Origin: Desmodesmus armatus | Taxonomy: Eukaryota > Chlorophyta > Chlorophyceae > Sphaeropleales > Scenedesmaceae | Length of the DNA stretch: 64,000 bases | Direction of reading: 5' to 3' | Assembly: GCA_007449985.2 (NCBI GenBank) | Contig: VIIQ02000029.1 | Location: 460,001-524,000, forward strand | Part shown: piece by piece, positions 60,135 to 64,000 of the stretch | Layout of the letters: each line of letters opens with the position of its first letter | Numbering within the stretch: the stretch's first letter is position 1 | The notes under the pieces: generated by a model | The model's input: the letters and a program-made list of their open reading frames with translations, nothing else | Databases searched by the model: none | What the model was told of the DNA's origin: nothing | Made by a program: the position numbers and the translations under genes

Positions 60135-62913
60135 ATCCTCATTGTGTTTTGTGTGCTGCAGGGTAAGACCTTCCAGTGCGCTCTTGCCTACAAGAAGCTT
60201 GGCATTGCCCCCATTGTGATGAGTGCTGGTGAGCTGGAGTCTGGCAATGCAGGAGAGCCAGCTAAGCTCATCAGGCAGCGCTACAGGGAGGCATCAGATG
60301 TCATCAAGAAGGTGCGCAGGCAGGGAAACTGGGTCTGTATGTGTGTCGGGGGGGGGGGGGTCGGTGCGTTTGTGTGCTACAGGGAGGCATCAGATGTCAT
60401 CAAGAAAGTGCACAGGCAGGAAGCTGGGTCTGTATGCTTTTTTTCCCATCAGAGTGTGCATGCATGTGTAAGGCGCTGAGCTGATATGTGAGTGTCTTGC
60501 GGCATCTTGAAAAGATGGGTCCCAGCAGTTCTGTAGGGTAGAGTTGGGAATTCGCTGGGGTTGTTTGTGTGGTGGGATGCGCGCGCGCGCGCGCGCGCGC
60601 GCGGGGGGGGGGGGGGGGTGCTGCTGTAGGGGGTGGGTGAGTGCACCAGATGGGTGAGAGGCGCAACAGTCGGCCCCGTTTGGTTACGTGTGCCAGCAGC
60701 AGCTGCCACACGCACACTTCCCACAGTGACCATCAGACACACATGCGGCCTTGGTGTGGTGCGTTTGTCAACCTTTTTTGTGCTTCCTGCTGCTGCTTTG
60801 CTGTTGTCTCCACAGGGCAAGATGTGCTCTCTGTTCATCAACGATCTGGATGCCGGAGCAGGTCGCATGGGCGAGTCCACCCAGTACACAGTCAACAACC
60901 AGATGGTGAACGCCACTCTGATGAACATTGCCGACAACCCCACCAACGTGCAGCTGCCAGGTGTCTACAAGAACGAGACCATCCCCCGTGTGCCCATCGT
61001 GTGCACAGGTAAGCAAGCAGTGGTTGCAGGTGTAGTGGTGGCAGTGGTAGCAAAGCAGGGGTGGGATCTCTTCGCAGACTTTCCTAAGTGTCTTGACGGC
61101 TTGTGGGATGGTGCTCGCGTGCACATGATGGTTGGTCCGCGCTGTATAGCATCCTGAGGTGCAATGTCTGAGGTGCTGTTTGTGATTCTGTGCAGGTAAC
61201 GATTTCTCCACCCTGTACGCCCCTCTGATCCGTGATGGTCGTATGGAGAAGTACTACTGGAACCCCACACGCGAGGACCGTATCGGTGTGTGCATGGGCA
61301 TCTTCCAGGAGGACGCGGTAAGTCCAGGGTTCAGTGTGCTTCTTCTCGGTGGGGAACCTAGTAACGTGCCTGTCTGGGAACTCCCCAGCTTTGGAAGCAT
61401 GAATGGCATGACAGTAGCAGCGGCTGTTGATCCTTGCATGTGCCAGGCTGCTCTCTTCAGTAAAGCATTATTGGACTGTTGGCCTGACAACATGCATGTG
61501 CTGTGCTGTCCTGCTGCTGCTGTGGTGCCCCTCTCAACCCCAACCCCAAACTCTGCAGGTCGACCGTAACGACATTGAGGTCCTTGTGGACACCTTCCCC
61601 GGCCAGTCCATCGACTTCTTCGGTGCTCTGCGTGCCCGCGTGTACGACGACAAGGTGTGTGGGGGTTTGGGTGGGTGGTATTTGGGGGGCGGGGGGGGGG
61701 GGGGGGGGTAGGTGGGGGGGGGGGGGTGTTGGCGTTGCTTGCTGCATGCGTGTATGACGACGAGGTGCGGTGAACCTCGCTGTAGCTTGTCAGTCACAGC
61801 GTGCTTGCTGCAGCTAGCAGCAGTGGCATTGCATGGTGCAGGCGTGTGTCCTGCAGCAGACAGCTGGTTTGCTTGTTGGTCATTCAGACCCTGTTGGACT
61901 AAGCTTGCTGGTGGCGTCATGTGTTGCACACAACCCCTTGCTGTGAACACTCTGGTGCTGACGGTGCGTGTGCTGCTGTGCTGCGCTGTGCTGTGTAGGT
62001 CCGTGACTTCATCTCCGGCATTGGTGTTGAGAACATCGGCAAGCGCCTGATCAACAGCAGGGAGGGCAAGGTACGAATTTGGCCCCAGCAGCAGCAGCAG
62101 CAGCGAATGTTTTAAGTTCAATAGTACTCCAGCATATGGGATTTACGCATGCAGCTGAGTTAGCGCGTGTGAGAGGCGCAGAAGCAGATGCCGGAACAAT
62201 TGTCGCGGCTAGCACTCTGCTATTGGTAGCAGCCATGCATGCATCCACATGCATCTGACATGTGCTGACCACCTCGACCCTGCGCAACACATGCATGCGC
62301 ACAAGTGCACTGGTATTGATGTTTAAGTTTCCCGCCCTTTTTCCTGCAGGTCGAGTTCGACAGGCCCAAATGACCCTGGATATCCTGATCAAGTACGGAA
62401 AGTTCCTGGTGGAGGAGCAGGACAACGTCAAGCGCGTGCAGCTGGCAGACGCATACCTGGCAGGTATGTTTTTGGCGGGAAGATGTCATGGACAATGCGG
62501 AGATGTGCAGGAAGTCAGCACAGCTGGCCAGTGCGCAGGAAAGCAATACTCAGGCAGGGCAGTAGCGACAAGAGTATCAAGTGCAGCTGGCGGGCGCAAG
62601 CCTGGTGGATCAGTGCGTAGGGAGCCATCGGCACGCTGCTTTGCTGTGCAGAGCCCTGTGTGCTGACAGAGCAGTGCGCACAGGACCAGCGTGCAGCAGT
62701 GCATCACACAAGATGTGTGCACAGCAGCAGGGCAGGACAGCAGGCCAGCAGGCCAGCTGCCTGCTTGTTGCCTGTTGTCCTAAAAACAGCTTGATCTTCT
62801 CCTCACACCTCCTTCTGTCCTGCTGTTGCATTGCTGCAGGTGCTGAGCTGGCCGGCACTGGCGGCAGCTCCCTGCCCGAGAACTACAAGGGCTCCAGCCT
62901 CCTCAGCCGCTAA
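58146..62913 (+). CDS. RCA: Rubisco activase, chloroplast
   Basis: Exons 58146-58162, 58255-58303, 58830-58919, 59285-59378, 59606-59769, 60162-60311, 60816-61008, 61196-61317, 61559-61654, 61999-62070, 62364(or 62350)-62463, 62840-62913. With 62364 as the acceptor the gene is in frame, 406 residues. A transit peptide (MQLHQSTTGVRAPTAAPVRA) precedes KGRWRGMDADQDASDDQ. The AAA+ core shows the P-loop GIWGGKGQGKT (~131-141), Walker B CSLFINDLDAGAGR, and PIVCTGNDFSTLYAPLIRDG; the C-terminal part has VLVDTFPGQSIDFFGALRAR and VKRVQLADAYLAG. It ends ...SLPENYKGSSLLSR without the redox cysteine extension of plant alpha isoforms. In the stroma it uses ATP to release inhibitory sugar phosphates from Rubisco. 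With the expected acceptor (62350) the protein would read VEFDRPK-stop; see findings. Three exon echoes lie in its introns. Confidence 0.95.
60377..60430 (+). repeat. Exon echo of RCA exon 6 (3' end)
   Basis: CTACAGGGAGGCATCAGATG and TCATCAAGAAAGTGCACAGG duplicate the exon 6 end and donor region (real copy ~60281-60325, encoding YREASDVIKK|gtgcgc) about 95 bp downstream, after a poly-G tract. Confidence 0.93.
60579..60618 (+). repeat. (GC)12 followed by a 16-base G run
   Basis: An alternating GC tract at 60579-60602 runs straight into a G homopolymer at 60603-60618, inside RCA intron 6. Confidence 0.95.
61742..61768 (+). repeat. Exon echo of RCA exon 9 (3' end)
   Basis: GCATGCGTGTATGACGACGA followed by GGTGCGG resembles the exon 9 end (CGTGTACGACGACAAG|gtgtg at 61638-61659). 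Confidence 0.75.
62575..62606 (+). repeat. Diverged exon echo of RCA exon 11 (3' end)
   Basis: GTGCAGCTGGCGGGCGCAAG plus CCTGG resembles GTGCAGCTGGCAGACGCATA plus CCTGG at 62436-62460. Confidence 0.65.
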
Positions 62914-64000
62914 GCAGCCGGTCCAAAAACCCTGGGTCTTAGGGTTTAGGGTTCGGGGTTTAGGCTCCTTCCTAAACCCCATGCCCAAAACCAGCTGCAG
63001 CGAGACTGTGGGCTGACTCCTGGGTGTTTTGGGCGGGTGCGGCAGCTGCTGGCTGCTGCGTGGGTGTGTTAGTCGGATGTGTCGAATGAGTCATCAAAGA
63101 CTGTAGTCTGTGCGTGTGTGTGTAAATCAGGCAGCAGGGTGCGAGACGGCCTGTGCTGGTGTGCTGATGGTGGGGGTGGCTGCTTGTAGCTGCAAGGGGT
63201 GCTGCTGCAGCAGGAGTGCTGTGGTCTGCGTCTGCAGCACTCGGGTGCAGCACACCTTGCATGGCTGATTTTTGTGGCCAGGGTTTTTGTACCAGAGGAG
63301 GGGAGCGCTGGCAGTTTTGTCGGGGTGGTGAGTGCAGCAGGAAGAGCAAGGATGTGCAGCCTTTGCCCCAGCTGCCTCTGCTTGTACTTGGCTATGGCAT
63401 ATTCCAATACCGAGAAGAGAGCAATTCGGAGTGAGGTGGGAAGGGCGGGTGATACATACAAGGACGCAGCAGGATCTTGTGCCTGTATGTATCTCTGTCT
63501 TCCTGGCTTTTTTGACTGGGCCTGTTGTGCCGGATCATCCCTTCCCGCCTAGCCGGTCGGCCTGTATGTGTGTCTGTCTTTACGCATCACTTGGGGGAGC
63601 GTATTATGCGTGTTATCTGCTGGTTGTGCCACGGTCGTGCAACACTAGGTGATGGTCAGCACGCAGGAGGCCGCCTGTGCGAGGGTGGTGTGGGGTGTGA
63701 CAGCATGTTGGGCTCGTGACTAGTTCCGTTGTGTGGCAGCGTGCGTGCAGCTTGCTGTGAGCCCTTGCTTACTGGCTGCTGTGTTGTGTGGGGTTGCACA
63801 GATGCTTGGACTTGCTTGGCTTGAGCGAGTGGGCTGATGTGTAACTGTATCCCATGCTTCGATGCACACTTCGAGACCATGCGAGAGCAGGAGTTTCCGA
63901 GTGCCTGACTTGACACCGCTGCTCTTCGAACAGGCAGCAGCAAGCAAAGCAGGCAGACGTGACCAGCACAGGAGCAGCATCAGGGCTGCAGGGATTGACA
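62914..64000. other. RCA 3' flank and downstream DNA
   Basis: Includes a telomere-like tract at 62936-62966 and a TGTAA at 63121-63125, about 208 bp after the RCA stop, which fits the chlorophyte poly(A) signal. Beyond that I see no supported gene up to the window end. Confidence 0.55.
63121..63125 (+). terminator. Putative TGTAA polyadenylation signal of RCA
   Basis: TGTAA is the usual near-3'-end poly(A) signal of green algal nuclear genes; this is the only one found at a sensible distance after the RCA stop codon. Confidence 0.5.

Noticed and set aside
1..64000. tRNA, rRNA or CRISPR features
   Set aside because: I looked for GTTCGA-type T-loops with matching stems and for regular repeat-spacer arrays and found none; the MITE ends contain GGTTCGA but no tRNA fold.

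Overview
This window is nuclear DNA from a green alga, most likely a chlorophyte in the broad Chlamydomonas/Scenedesmus sphere. The evidence is a spliced, plastid-targeted Rubisco activase gene, genes with many introns (consensus G|GTGAG...GCAG|), extreme CAG/CTG triplet richness that is translated as poly-Gln, Ala or Ser, intronic G/C homopolymers, and a TGTAA-type poly(A) motif behind the activase gene. I cannot name the genus. I rebuilt exon models by hand. Eleven of the twelve gene models close in frame from ATG to stop. The SET gene is resolved only over its first seven exons.

Layout: (1) 620-3171 (+) small membrane protein with a PH-like front half. (2) 4344-6548 (-) O-fucosyltransferase-like enzyme. 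(3) 7917-12432 (-) mitochondrial 2-oxoglutarate dehydrogenase E2 (DLST). Its start lies about 270 bp from (4) 12705-14511 (+), a leucine-rich-repeat protein. (5) 15559-20981 (+) MutY/MUTYH adenine DNA glycosylase. (6) 22700-26506 (+) secreted AA15-like lytic polysaccharide monooxygenase. (7) 28529-30768 (-) GINS subunit PSF3, divergent from (8) 31595-34726 (+), a secreted sugar 2-epimerase-family protein. (9) 34727-39706: no convincing gene. It holds two diverged copies of a ~0.7 kb dispersed repeat, one of them interrupted by a 383-bp MITE with perfect terminal inverted repeats; the other copy keeps the empty site. (10) 39707-47919 (-) splicing factor PRP31 (14 exons), divergent from (11) 48567-56536 (+), a SET-domain protein with a huge low-complexity tail. 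(12) 58146-62913 (+) Rubisco activase (RCA).

The genes are housekeeping and wall/secretory functions with no shared pathway; this is ordinary gene-dense algal chromosome. The unusual signal is structural. In DLST, MUTYH, PRP31, the SET gene and RCA, the edges of real exons, usually with their splice site, recur as same-orientation partial copies ('exon echoes') in the adjoining intron or 3' flank. I count more than 20 such copies. They look like small tandem duplications across exon-intron borders, the kind of event proposed to create introns and alternative splice sites. RCA also carries a reading-frame break at an exon start that only a downstream AG acceptor would repair.
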